Shown here: positions 1-7,061 of the stretch, one piece after another
Layout: the number at the start of each line of letters is the position of its first letter
Position numbering within the stretch: position 1 is the first letter of the stretch
Origin: a virus
Direction: 5' to 3' (one strand)
DNA: 21,382 bases
Virus record (IMG/VR): IMGVR_UViG_3300027996_000199
Coordinates: 1 to 21,382 of that record
The notes under the pieces: generated by a model
Told to the model about the DNA's origin: nothing
Database searches by the model: none
Seen by the model: only the letters and a program-made list of their open reading frames with translations
Translations under genes and position numbers: made by a program

Positions 1-337
1 CCGCACCAAAGTTTTTATTAAAAGCCGTGTTTTCTGTAAAGTCTGCTTTCGCTCCTATCTCCGCTGGCGTTGGGAAAGTCATTACTACATCTGTAGCCGT
101 ACCTCCTACACCGTCACCCGTTACCGTGTCAACTCCGCTTGCGATTGATTCAGGGATATAATCTAAATCGCTCCAGACATCCGTACCATTTGCGAATTTA
201 AAGCGGGGCTGATCGGTTGATGAATAGAACAAATCAGAAGTGACTAGGATAGTTTTGTTGGAATAAACCGTTGAATCAACTGCCCATTCCGCCGCCGTTT
301 GAGTGACTATATTTCCTTGTATGTTTATTGTTGGCAT
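1..337 (-). CDS. Fibre-like virion protein, N-terminal part only
   Basis: Minus-strand frame starting at ATG 337-335 and still open at the window edge, so only about 112 N-terminal residues are present. It starts MPTINIQGNIVTQTAAEW and continues with a pattern ending FANGTDVWSDLDY. That layout (short strand, TAAEW, then K/N-G-D-G/T-x-W-x-x-L-x-Y) is the small N-terminal module often found at the start of phage tail fibre and receptor-binding proteins. Residues 65-100 are Gly/Thr/Val rich, as in fibre shafts. The start overlaps the stop of the 223-aa gene by one base (TAATG), so the two are translationally coupled. It could instead be another long virion protein; the missing C-terminal part would decide. 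Confidence 0.6.
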   Translation of the reverse strand, partial: MPTINIQGNIVTQTAAEWAVDSTVYSNKTILVTSDLFYSSTDQPRFKFANGTDVWSDLDYIPESIASGVDTVTGDGVGGTATDVVMTFPTPAEIGAKADFTENTAFNKNFGA

Positions 338-1008
338 TATCTTAAATTTATAATTATATCCGTACCGTCAACCGTTACATTCTCGCCTGTGTCTACACCG
401 TCGAAAAATAAATCGTAATCGTAGGAACTGGAAGTGTATCTGTATTCGCCACCGCTTGCAACCTCATCGACTAGGATATCATTCTCATAAATGGAAACAG
501 GCTCGCATCTGACGCCCGTGATCGTTCCCGTTTCAAAATCGTATTCAGGTAGTAACGCTTGCAAATCACAAATCCCGTGTCTTTTTTTGACTTTCAACGT
601 GAATGATGCAATCCATCCGAATGACTTATCACGGCCCTTTTGAATAGTTGGTTGACAATTGATTTGCCCTTGAATCTTGCTGAAATCCTGCCATCTGTTC
701 GAGTAACTGATGGTTTCTTCCAAGTCGTTTAATATCTGTCGTGTATCGCTCATTACACGTTTTCGGTTAGATTGGTCGTCTTGCATCCAATCCAGGACCA
801 TGATTTCAAAATTGTAGTTGAAATACCACGTTTCAGAAGGCGCATTCAAAACATTCACAACCATTGCAGGATAATTGCGTCGATTCTCCGACGTTACCTG
901 TAAAAACTCACCAAATCCCCAAAACTGATTGATCATCGAATGATTATCAGCCCATTGATTCAATTCGTATAATACTCTGCGAAGTGTTACGTCTGCGTTT
1001 ACTGACAT
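337..1008 (-). CDS. Tail completion/terminator-like protein with C-terminal add-on
   Basis: 223 aa. The first 145 residues have the pattern of a phage tail-completion family: a helix (LRRVLYELNQWA), a FGFGEF segment, a YP-A-M-V strand near residue 46, then a predicted strand FNYNFEIMVLDWM followed by a helix with VMSDTRQILNDL. This resembles small joiner proteins at the end of the tail tube in Bacteroidota phages. Residues about 150-223 form a separate beta-rich tail, with CEPVSIYEND and a Gly/Asp-rich end, like add-on domains seen on other virion proteins of such phages. It sits between the head-tail connector and the fibre-like gene, which fits a neck or tail-end role. The start ATG at 1008 has an A-rich leader. 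The family call is from pattern memory, not a search. Confidence 0.5.
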   Translation of the reverse strand: MSVNADVTLRRVLYELNQWADNHSMINQFWGFGEFLQVTSENRRNYPAMVVNVLNAPSETWYFNYNFEIMVLDWMQDDQSNRKRVMSDTRQILNDLEETISYSNRWQDFSKIQGQINCQPTIQKGRDKSFGWIASFTLKVKKRHGICDLQALLPEYDFETGTITGVRCEPVSIYENDILVDEVASGGEYRYTSSSYDYDLFFDGVDTGENVTVDGTDIIINLR

Positions 1009-1069
1009 TATCTTTTATTTTTTTTGCGGCCTTTTTGACCTTCTCTTTTGTTTTGTTGTTCGGTGTCAT
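947..1069 (-). CDS. Possible small basic protein overlapping two genes
   Basis: An overlooked frame of 40 codons starts at ATG 1069-1067, overlapping the stop of the 178-aa gene as ATGA, the same coupling used elsewhere on this strand. It begins MTPNNKTKEKVKKAAKK and is very rich in lysine and arginine. It fills the 57-base gap before the 223-aa gene and then overlaps that gene's first 62 bases in another frame. The ATGA junction is the only positive argument; the lysine-rich composition could simply reflect A-rich leader DNA for the next gene. Low confidence. Confidence 0.25.
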   Translation of the reverse strand: MTPNNKTKEKVKKAAKKIKDNVSKRRRNTSQSIIRIESMG

Positions 1070-1602
1070 ATTATCGAAATACTTCCAAAATAATCATGCG
1101 AATCGTTCGTGTCTGCTGGTAACGTTTGTTTAATCTGATCGGCTTCAGGCGATTCATTCAATTCGGGAACTTCCTCCCAGTTATCACATAACCATGCTTT
1201 CAACTTTTTCTCGTATTGTTTCGCATCCTTGATCAGTTCATTTCTCAAATTGTTGTTCGCCTCTCGATCATTTGCGCTGATGTTCTGATCGTTGTTTTTT
1301 CCCGTTGTTTTGTTCGTTATTTGATTCGTCGTGTGCCATGTCGCTTTGTAGTCACAGTATGCAATCATTGTTGGGATGATGTGATCTTCCAAAACGTCCT
1401 TGTATAATCCCGTCACCGAACTCGCTTTGATGTCGGTCACGAGCTTATTATATAACATCGTACCAATCACGGGTTCGATTCTCGTTCTTTGTACTGCCCG
1501 AATGATCGGAAGTAGTTTTTTTGTATCCGTGTTGATGTCTGTGAATCCGTACTCGCCCCAAACTGCGACGGTCAGAAAATATGTGAAATCTAGTCCTGCC
1601 AT
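1066..1602 (-). CDS. Head-tail connector-like protein
   Basis: 178 aa. The mostly helical N-terminal part has the pattern of Bacteroidota phage head-tail adaptors: a segment around residues 33-55 reading PIIRAVQRTRIEPVIGTMLY, then DVLEDHIIPTMIAYCDYKA. This 'tiling helix, conserved I-P-V/I-G, long helix' layout is what small connector proteins under the portal look like. The C-terminal third is polar (NNDQN, ESPEADQ). It follows the portal gene with only three bases between them, and precedes the tail-completion-like gene, exactly where a connector is expected. ATG 1602 is preceded by an A-rich leader. Function is inferred from pattern and position. Confidence 0.55.
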   Translation of the reverse strand: MAGLDFTYFLTVAVWGEYGFTDINTDTKKLLPIIRAVQRTRIEPVIGTMLYNKLVTDIKASSVTGLYKDVLEDHIIPTMIAYCDYKATWHTTNQITNKTTGKNNDQNISANDREANNNLRNELIKDAKQYEKKLKAWLCDNWEEVPELNESPEADQIKQTLPADTNDSHDYFGSISII

Positions 1603-1605
1603 TTT

Positions 1606-3432
1606 TTATCTCCTTCCAAATGTGACAACCTGCGACCATTCATGGCGGCAACCTGGTTCGTTTTTATTTGTGTTCGGGTTATGATACCAACCGCCACGAT
1701 ATGCGAACACATCGTAACCCTCAACCCCTGAAATCATTGCGATATCTTCCCTAGTGTATAGGCGATTCAATCCGATTAGCGTTCTGCAAAAGTCGCGCGT
1801 TCTTCCTTCTCCTAAATCATCAGGCTCTCCCCTCGATGCAAGCGCAGGCCTCAATCTGTATTCGTACATGATGGTCATCGATTCAACGTCATTGATTGCA
1901 ATCTGTCGCCGTCCTTCTGTCGTTACCTGTCCCGATTTCGTGATCAATCCCTTTCCGATTAATCCCTGATAAATCTGCGCCAATTCTCGTCCGCTTACGT
2001 CCAATGCTTTTCGAATTTCGTTAAATCCTTGATTTTCTTCAATAAGGTTCAACGCCTGCTGTTGGTTGTCGGATAAAGTTGCAAATTTACTTTTTGCAAG
2101 TTCGATCAAATCATCCTTTGTTTTGTCATAGCCTGAAAACGATTCGATGATGTTGAACTTATCACGGCTTTCACCGCATCCCCTAAGACGTTCCAAAATA
2201 ACGTCGTGTTCCTTCATCTTCTGTTCGCGCTCCTTTTCCTTTTCGATAATAAACGCGGGCCGTTCTTCTTCCTTTGGCAAATTCAAATTAACCTTACCAA
2301 ATGTCAAAACACCTTGAATCCCTGCGATTTCATTCATTATCCAATTCAAAACGGATAGAATCGTTATTCGACGGCCTTCGAAATAATTGGCCTGCATGAT
2401 TGCATAACCGATTTCAAGTTCAGATGCGTTGAATGATCCCTCCTGATTTACTCCAAACAATGATGGGACCACAACTTCATGAGCATAGATTATCGACTGC
2501 TCTGATCCTTTCTTTGAATTGGCATATCTGTCAGGCAGGTTGTTTCCTTGTAAACTTTCAATGTGCGGCTTCATGTCTTGACCATTGCCATAAACGACCA
2601 TTGATCGACCTGCTTGCAAGCCTCCCGTTGATGATTGGCTCAAATCCATTTCCAATTGACGTTGATCATCATCGTTTTTCGGCTGTCCATTTGCCAAATA
2701 AATCAGCGTTCCCAAGCTGAATCCGTTGTGAATCTCGCTATTGTTGTAAACACCGATCTCAATCAACGTATCGATGTCCGTGATTGCGCCTGCGTAAACA
2801 GGTGACGGGTACCATCCCGGATTGACTTTTTTTCGTGTTCCAGGGATAAGCGTTTCGCCGGTTTCCTCCTGAAACAAAACATAACATTCGCGCTGTTCCT
2901 GATCGTTTGAATCGTAAGGATTCAAAGTTTTATAAATCGTTTTCGGATCTGTCCAATCTTTCGCCGTGCGTATGTTGCCCGTCAAATAAACATTAGATTC
3001 GTCGTCATATGCGATTTCAAATCGAATCTGTTCAAACGGAATATGTTCAATTTTTTTGTATTTCTTTGGACCTACTGCGTTAAAAACAACTTTGACCGCA
3101 AATAGGTTTGATTTTTCGAAGTCTTGTGATAAACACCGAATGACTTCAAATAAATTCTTTGTGTGATGGTCTTGTTTTCTGTTTTTGAAAAATAAATCAA
3201 ATGCGGATTGATTCGGTCCTTCATATTCCAAACCGCCAGAAATTGTATAATGCACTTTTGATTTCACAATTCCCCCATGAATCGGATTCGCATCGGCCAA
3301 ATATTTCAAATAATATGGATACTCGTTGTATTTACCCCATTTCAGGACTTCCAATTTCCTGTCGTCGTTTTCTAACGGTTGTGGAATGTTCGATTTCTTA
3401 ACCGATAACATTTGAACGTTTCTTTTATCCAT
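1606..3432 (-). CDS. Portal protein with winged-helix and minor-head-like C-terminal domains
   Basis: 608 aa. Residues 1-390 have portal features: a basic N terminus, KWGKYNEYPYYL near 31-42, VKSKVHYTISGG around 56-67, and a central segment (YAHEVVVPSLFGV, 316-328; FNASELEIGYAI, 334-345) with the long helix that follows. The dodecameric portal forms the DNA channel at one capsid vertex. Two extra parts follow. Residues about 452-512 look like a winged helix (NQQQALNLIEE, RKALDVSGRELAQIYQGL, then the wing ITKSGQVTTEGRRQI). Residues about 520-608 carry RTRDFCR, GYDVFAYRGGWYHNP and a final CRHEW, resembling the C-terminal domain of phage minor head (Mu F-like) proteins. It overlaps the upstream 122-aa gene by 8 bases. 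Unusually, it lies downstream of the capsid gene. Confidence 0.78.
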   Translation of the reverse strand: MDKRNVQMLSVKKSNIPQPLENDDRKLEVLKWGKYNEYPYYLKYLADANPIHGGIVKSKVHYTISGGLEYEGPNQSAFDLFFKNRKQDHHTKNLFEVIRCLSQDFEKSNLFAVKVVFNAVGPKKYKKIEHIPFEQIRFEIAYDDESNVYLTGNIRTAKDWTDPKTIYKTLNPYDSNDQEQRECYVLFQEETGETLIPGTRKKVNPGWYPSPVYAGAITDIDTLIEIGVYNNSEIHNGFSLGTLIYLANGQPKNDDDQRQLEMDLSQSSTGGLQAGRSMVVYGNGQDMKPHIESLQGNNLPDRYANSKKGSEQSIIYAHEVVVPSLFGVNQEGSFNASELEIGYAIMQANYFEGRRITILSVLNWIMNEIAGIQGVLTFGKVNLNLPKEEERPAFIIEKEKEREQKMKEHDVILERLRGCGESRDKFNIIESFSGYDKTKDDLIELAKSKFATLSDNQQQALNLIEENQGFNEIRKALDVSGRELAQIYQGLIGKGLITKSGQVTTEGRRQIAINDVESMTIMYEYRLRPALASRGEPDDLGEGRTRDFCRTLIGLNRLYTREDIAMISGVEGYDVFAYRGGWYHNPNTNKNEPGCRHEWSQVVTFGRR

Positions 3433-3793
3433 TGTATTCGTAGTTTTGGCCTGCTGTCGGTGTGTATGCTGTTCCTTGATCTAAATCAGATTGAACACGC
3501 AAATCACCCGATGACAATAAATTCATGCTTGAATAGTCCGTGTCACCCGTCAAAGGCGATTGGTAAACGTACCATTCGTATTCACCCGATTCAAGGTCCA
3601 AGTCAGTCGGCAAAGTTAAATTGAATTGATCAAAACGCGGATTTGATGGAAGTTGATTTTCCAATTCAATCAAGTTTTCGATCTGTGTTGTCTTATTGAC
3701 AAACCGCCATAAATAAACGGGATCCGTCAAAGTTAGAATGTCATCACAAACTACATTCAATTTATTCGCTGTTGCCTTACTGATTATCAGCAT
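3425..3793 (-). CDS. Small beta-rich virion-associated protein, unknown function
   Basis: 122 aa. Not recognised as a named family. It reads as a single beta sandwich: VVCDDILTLTDPVYLWRFVN, an IENLIELENQ stretch, FDQFNLTL near residue 55, then GEYEWYVYQS and a final strand SSGDLRVQ before a polar, Gly/Tyr-containing tail. This 'ligand, load, strand, G-x-Y-x-W-x-V-Y' layout is seen in small conserved proteins of Bacteroidota phage head clusters. It overlaps the 65-aa gene upstream by 17 bases and the portal gene downstream by 8 bases, so the three are co-translated. A structural or assembly role near the head is inferred from location only. Confidence 0.6.
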   Translation of the reverse strand: MLIISKATANKLNVVCDDILTLTDPVYLWRFVNKTTQIENLIELENQLPSNPRFDQFNLTLPTDLDLESGEYEWYVYQSPLTGDTDYSSMNLLSSGDLRVQSDLDQGTAYTPTAGQNYEYNG

Positions 3794-3974
3794 CTTTTTT
3801 GACCGTTTTTCTAGTTGGTTTTTTTGCCTCTAATTTCTTTGGCTTCGGCAAGCCCTCTAATAAATCGGTGCGGCCTATTCTGAACAACAAATCTGCGTGC
3901 GATTCCTTAACTGTGAACCGCCCGATCTTACTGCTGAATATACTTGCACCGATTGCGCTCTTTTTTACTTTCAT
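3777..3974 (-). CDS. Small basic head-cluster protein, unknown function
   Basis: 65 aa from ATG 3974 (MKVKKSAIG). A longer reading from a TTG at 3992 is rejected because that start lies inside the T-tract of the terminator at 3991-4026. The protein has a compact N-terminal part with KIGRFTVKESHADLLFRIGR followed by DLLEGL, and a C-terminal tail dominated by Lys/Thr/Pro. The size and position, between the structural genes and the portal, recall small head-completion or decoration proteins, but I do not recognise it. It overlaps the next gene by 17 bases. It is the first gene after the terminator, so its expression probably depends on read-through. Confidence 0.55.
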   Translation of the reverse strand: MKVKKSAIGASIFSSKIGRFTVKESHADLLFRIGRTDLLEGLPKPKKLEAKKPTRKTVKKDADNQ

Positions 3975-3990
3975 AGCCTCTAATTTAAAC

Positions 3991-4026
3991 AAAAAAACGG
4001 GAACGGACTTATGCCTGCTCCCGTTC
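3991..4026 (-). terminator. Rho-independent terminator after the 179-aa gene
   Basis: On the minus strand AACGGGA (4025-4019) pairs with TCCCGTT (4002-3996), a 7-bp stem with a 16-nt loop that can pair further (GG with CC), followed at once by a run of seven T (3997-3991). It sits 24 bases past the stop of the 179-aa gene and 17 bases before the start of the 65-aa gene, so it would reduce, not abolish, expression of the portal and downstream genes relative to the capsid genes. Confidence 0.8.
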
Positions 4027-4049
4027 TTTATGTTGGTGAAGGTATTTTT

Positions 4050-4589
4050 TTATGATACAGGCACTAATAAAGCCAATACATCAGCCTGATCGATATTCAA
4101 GGCGCGAGTCAATTCCTTTCCTTCAAAGTTCATTGTATGGCCTCTTAAATCCTCGTAATTCTGCCCTGTTGATGCTTCCGATGTTGTAACGGTCAACCCG
4201 TTTGCAAATCCAAAACATTTCCATTTCGTGCTGTTTCCTGCTGGTGTCGAATACTTAACAAAGAAAACAAGCCCCGTCGAACGTCCCAAATTTTCGTCCA
4301 TATTCGCAACGATGTCGGTGTCCTCTTTGAACATGACCATTCCCGTATGCGTTCTGAAAACCGAATTGTTCGATCTGTCGCCTGTTCCGTTGTCGGTAAA
4401 TACTGCGCTTTCGATGTCAGGTGTCCAGGTGTACGCCTGATTCCCTGTTGTCATTGCAATCGCTGTGATTTCACGACCTGTCAAGGTTGTGTTGTCTTGG
4501 TCGATCTTGCAAAGTTCAGCAACTACAACGCGCTCAACGCCTCCGTTCTCTCTCTCGCACGATTTTACATAATCATCAATAGTAATCAT
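4050..4589 (-). CDS. Abundant structural protein candidate (tail tube-like)
   Basis: 179 aa, beginning MITIDDYVKSCERENGG. The body is beta-rich: TGREITAIAMTTG, then AYTWTPDIESAVFTDN, a central HTGMVMFKED strand, GLVFFVKYSTPAGN, and a C-terminal GLTVTTSEASTGQNYEDLRG. A small, single-domain, beta-rich protein encoded directly after the major capsid protein and closed off by a strong terminator suggests a high-copy virion component. The T-S-E-A-S-T-G and F-E-G-K-E segments resemble tail-tube-like proteins of Bacteroidota phages, so tail tube is my first guess; capsid decoration is the alternative. ATG 4589 has the leader AAAAAAAATAGAAA, typical of this host group. Confidence 0.55.
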   Translation of the reverse strand: MITIDDYVKSCERENGGVERVVVAELCKIDQDNTTLTGREITAIAMTTGNQAYTWTPDIESAVFTDNGTGDRSNNSVFRTHTGMVMFKEDTDIVANMDENLGRSTGLVFFVKYSTPAGNSTKWKCFGFANGLTVTTSEASTGQNYEDLRGHTMNFEGKELTRALNIDQADVLALLVPVS

Positions 4590-4617
4590 TTTCTATTTTT
4601 TTTAATGGTGAATAAAT

Positions 4618-4640
4618 GGGGGACGAACTGAATCGCCCCC
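4618..4640. other. Stable intergenic hairpin after the capsid gene
   Basis: GGGGG (4618-4622) pairs with CCCCC (4636-4640) and CGA (4624-4626) with TCG (4633-4635), one bulged A, loop of six. On the minus strand the stem is followed by ATTTATTCACC, not a clean T-tract. It could be a weak terminator or an mRNA-stabilising 3' hairpin for the capsid message. Confidence 0.6.
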
Positions 4641-4650
4641 GTTAAATGAT

Positions 4651-5679
4651 TTATGATGTCGGTGTCAATCTCAATCTAGTGAAATATGCAGGGAATACAT
4701 ACGCAACCCCCGTTCTCCATTTCACGCCAAATCTCAATTTCTCATCGTAATCAGAATATTTCCAAGTGAATCCGTCTTTGTCGTTTTCCAGGTCTGTTGC
4801 ATAGAACATATAACCGTGACAAACTCCGTAAACTTTCGACGTTGTGTCAAGTTGAGGAATTGAACGAACCGTCATGTTTGTAGTTGGTAACGTGAAGATG
4901 ATTTCACCGTTTTCACGAACAACATCAACACTAGATGCGTAGTCCTTGTCATTATAAATCTGATCAAGTGCAAATTGTGCCGTTTCAAATCCGCAGATGA
5001 TTTCCGCACCGATTGTGTCCTTGTGACGTTTCACAATTGTAGGCATCGCATTATAAATCTCTTTCAATACGTCGAATCCGTTTGAGGCTGTGATCGCTGT
5101 TTCAGTCGAATACGCAACGTTTAAATCTCCGTCATTGTCCCATTGTTTCGCAAATCCATCGTAGAAAACAAGGTTTGAATCAAGTGAAGCTGTGTCCCCG
5201 TTCATGATCAAGTTTTCGTCTAACTCCTGCGCTCTCATTTGGTAATATGAAAGCATTGCATCAGCGAACGATGGCGGCGTTTCGTCTTGTGCATTCGCTC
5301 CGACTGCGTTCATGATTTGCGCCCATGTTTCATTCAGGTTCTCGTTGCAATACTCTTCCTGAATCTTAACACGAACTGTGCTGATTGCAACATCAGTTAA
5401 GATCATTCCACCGCTGGCATTCCATCCACAAGATGAAGCCGCTTGCAATGACGGATCTGAATTGATCAATTTGATTTCTTCCGAACCTTTAACGTTTTGC
5501 ATCACGTTAATTCGGCTTTTGATGTTACCTGCGTTAATCAGGTCCTGCATCACTTCTTCTGACTGCTCGTCAACATACGTCCCTAAATCCGAAACATCAT
5601 AATCGAATTCATGTTTTTTGGAGAATGTCGCTTTCAATACGTTGTTCTTCAATGAGAACTTTGCAAACTTCCATTTCAT
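4651..5679 (-). CDS. Major capsid protein (HK97-like fold)
   Basis: 342 aa. It starts MKWKFAKFSLKNNVLKATF, an N-terminal arm, then EQSEEVMQDLINAGNIKSRI and a P-loop-like region with EEIKLINSDPSLQA. A spine helix (FADAMLSYYQMRAQELDENLIMNGD) and a late segment TNMTVRSIPQLDTTSKVYG followed by the C-terminal YDEKLRFGVKWRTGVAYVFP match the way Bacteroidota phage capsid proteins read (final 'K-x-x-G-V-x-x-x-x-x-P' strand of the HK97 A-domain/P-domain). It forms the icosahedral shell. The gene lies directly downstream of the protease/scaffold gene with a 31-base gap whose A-rich leader (AAACAGAAAAAAATG) suits high expression. Assigned by position, size and pattern. Confidence 0.75.
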   Translation of the reverse strand: MKWKFAKFSLKNNVLKATFSKKHEFDYDVSDLGTYVDEQSEEVMQDLINAGNIKSRINVMQNVKGSEEIKLINSDPSLQAASSCGWNASGGMILTDVAISTVRVKIQEEYCNENLNETWAQIMNAVGANAQDETPPSFADAMLSYYQMRAQELDENLIMNGDTASLDSNLVFYDGFAKQWDNDGDLNVAYSTETAITASNGFDVLKEIYNAMPTIVKRHKDTIGAEIICGFETAQFALDQIYNDKDYASSVDVVRENGEIIFTLPTTNMTVRSIPQLDTTSKVYGVCHGYMFYATDLENDKDGFTWKYSDYDEKLRFGVKWRTGVAYVFPAYFTRLRLTPTS

Positions 5680-5710
5680 TTTTTTCTGTTTTTTTGGTTT
5701 TACTTTTTGT

Positions 5711-6406
5711 TTATTTTCTCAACGCTCTCCATCCTCCGGAATGTGTTGATTTTGCTTTTTTAGCCTCTTTCTGCTCTGACAGTCTTTCAACCGCTTCGCG
5801 TAGTTCTTCAATTTCAGATGCAAGCGTTTTCACTTGACCTTCGAACGCCTCTTTTTGTGCGCTGAATTTTGTTTCATATTCCGCGCGCATTGCTTTCATC
5901 GCTTCTTCAACCTCTGCAAGTTCTTGTTCTTCCACTTCTTCAATAGAAACCAATTTGCCGTCTTCGATAACAATTGAAATACCACCCTCTAAATCGTGTG
6001 GTCCATCTGGCGCAGGTTCTGTCATTGCTTCGTCTAAAAACAAAGCAGTACCCTCAATTAATTCAGTTCCTTCATAATAAATGGCAACACCATCAATTCT
6101 CATTACATTAGCCATTTGAACTACGCCCTCAACCGATGTGATCACACCGTTTTCGTCAACACTAATCAAGATCATTTCACCGTCTATGTCGATGGTCATT
6201 TCTCCTTCTGGTGCTAGAATTGGTTCACCCTCCGCAGGAACTACAAAGATTGAAACACCTTCAGCAAGATCACCGTCCCATTGAACCGTATCGCCGTCTG
6301 TGTTGACTGCCTCCGCATATTTATGCTTTGCATCGTATTCCGCGCGCTTTGGTTCGGACGTTCCGAATCCTAAACGCTCGAAAAGACTTTTTTTCTTTTC
6401 TGACAT
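5711..6406 (-). CDS. Candidate nested scaffold protein (internal start)
   Basis: In frame with the protease/scaffold gene, Met188 (ATG 6406-6404) is preceded by AAAACAAAATAAA, very like the leaders of the real starts on this strand (capsid, 179-aa gene). It starts MSEKKKSLFERLGFG just after the protease domain ends and would give a 231-aa protein made of the beta modules, coiled coil and basic tail. Phage lambda does the same with C and Nu3, and other phages nest scaffolds in protease genes. Seen: the leader and domain boundary. Inferred: that it is used. Confidence 0.5.
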   Translation of the reverse strand: MSEKKKSLFERLGFGTSEPKRAEYDAKHKYAEAVNTDGDTVQWDGDLAEGVSIFVVPAEGEPILAPEGEMTIDIDGEMILISVDENGVITSVEGVVQMANVMRIDGVAIYYEGTELIEGTALFLDEAMTEPAPDGPHDLEGGISIVIEDGKLVSIEEVEEQELAEVEEAMKAMRAEYETKFSAQKEAFEGQVKTLASEIEELREAVERLSEQKEAKKAKSTHSGGWRALRK

Positions 6407-6967
6407 TTTATTTTGTTTTTGGTTTTCCTTTGTAAATTTGACAGGTATTTGATTGAACCACCCTTCCAAGCTGAAACCTGTTCCGTGTTCCTTGACAAAA
6501 TTCCATGTGTCTTTTGATTCAATCCAATAGGAGAAAATCAATGAACCTGGTTGCAAGTTCTGATCTTTAAACGCTTCAGGGATGTTCTGTTTGTTATCCC
6601 ATACGAAATACGATTCGATCATGTAAGCATCACGGACCTTCTTCCCTGCATCATGCATCAGGTTCACGTTGTTGTGATAGCCACCTTTTGCGAATTTCTT
6701 CATGATTTCGAACGTGTCTTGTTTTGACAGATAAACGTCGTATTCGTAACCGTCAGGATCACGTCTATAAATCAATAAATTCGTGGCGATTGCAACACCT
6801 GTGACAATTTGCTTTTCGCTGTTGAACATCGTTTTAACGGCAACTTCTCTAGGTGCTTTGGACATCGTGGTCCATGCTTTACCGTGTGCAGGTGCATCAA
6901 CTAAGGCCATGAAATCCATGCCCTCCGTCATTTCATCAATGGCTAATCTGTAAACAGGTCGCTTCAT
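5711..6967 (-). CDS. XkdF-type prohead protease fused to scaffold
   Basis: 418 aa. Residues 1-180 read as an XkdF-like phage serine protease: VDAPAHGKAW near 24-32, IVTGVAIATNLLIYRRD (54-70), NVNLMHD with His105, MIESYFVW (116-123) and TGFSLEGW with Ser166 as the likely nucleophile. This enzyme matures the procapsid by cutting scaffold and capsid proteins from inside. Residues 188-418 read as the scaffold: two similar beta modules (about 223-283 and 291-345, each ending in an I-x-V/I-E/D-x-G-x-I/L-x-S-x-E motif), an acidic linker and a long coiled coil (about 345-402), then a basic tail STHSGGWRALRK suited to binding the capsid shell. The gene directly precedes the capsid gene, as usual. It opens the left late block at ATG 6967; no TAnnTTTG promoter is seen upstream on this strand. 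Confidence 0.8.
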   Translation of the reverse strand: MKRPVYRLAIDEMTEGMDFMALVDAPAHGKAWTTMSKAPREVAVKTMFNSEKQIVTGVAIATNLLIYRRDPDGYEYDVYLSKQDTFEIMKKFAKGGYHNNVNLMHDAGKKVRDAYMIESYFVWDNKQNIPEAFKDQNLQPGSLIFSYWIESKDTWNFVKEHGTGFSLEGWFNQIPVKFTKENQKQNKMSEKKKSLFERLGFGTSEPKRAEYDAKHKYAEAVNTDGDTVQWDGDLAEGVSIFVVPAEGEPILAPEGEMTIDIDGEMILISVDENGVITSVEGVVQMANVMRIDGVAIYYEGTELIEGTALFLDEAMTEPAPDGPHDLEGGISIVIEDGKLVSIEEVEEQELAEVEEAMKAMRAEYETKFSAQKEAFEGQVKTLASEIEELREAVERLSEQKEAKKAKSTHSGGWRALRK

Positions 6968-7003
6968 GTTTAAAAGATTAGTGAATTCAAAAAATGTTGG
7001 TTT

Positions 7004-7034
7004 TTTGGTTTTGTTATAATTATTATTATATTTG
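7004..7034 (+). promoter_or_regulatory. Early promoter of the plus-strand block
   Basis: TTTG (7004-7007), 19 bases, TATATTTG (7027-7034) fit the Bacteroidota sigma-A promoter (TTTG ... TAnnTTTG). The likely start is about 7040, giving a short leader of some 20 bases before ATG 7062 with A-rich sequence. It lies in the 94-base divergent region 6968-7061 between the early and the capsid block; no equivalent box was found on the minus strand there. Confidence 0.75.
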
Positions 7035-7061
7035 TCCTAATTACTAACTAAAAAAATTAAG

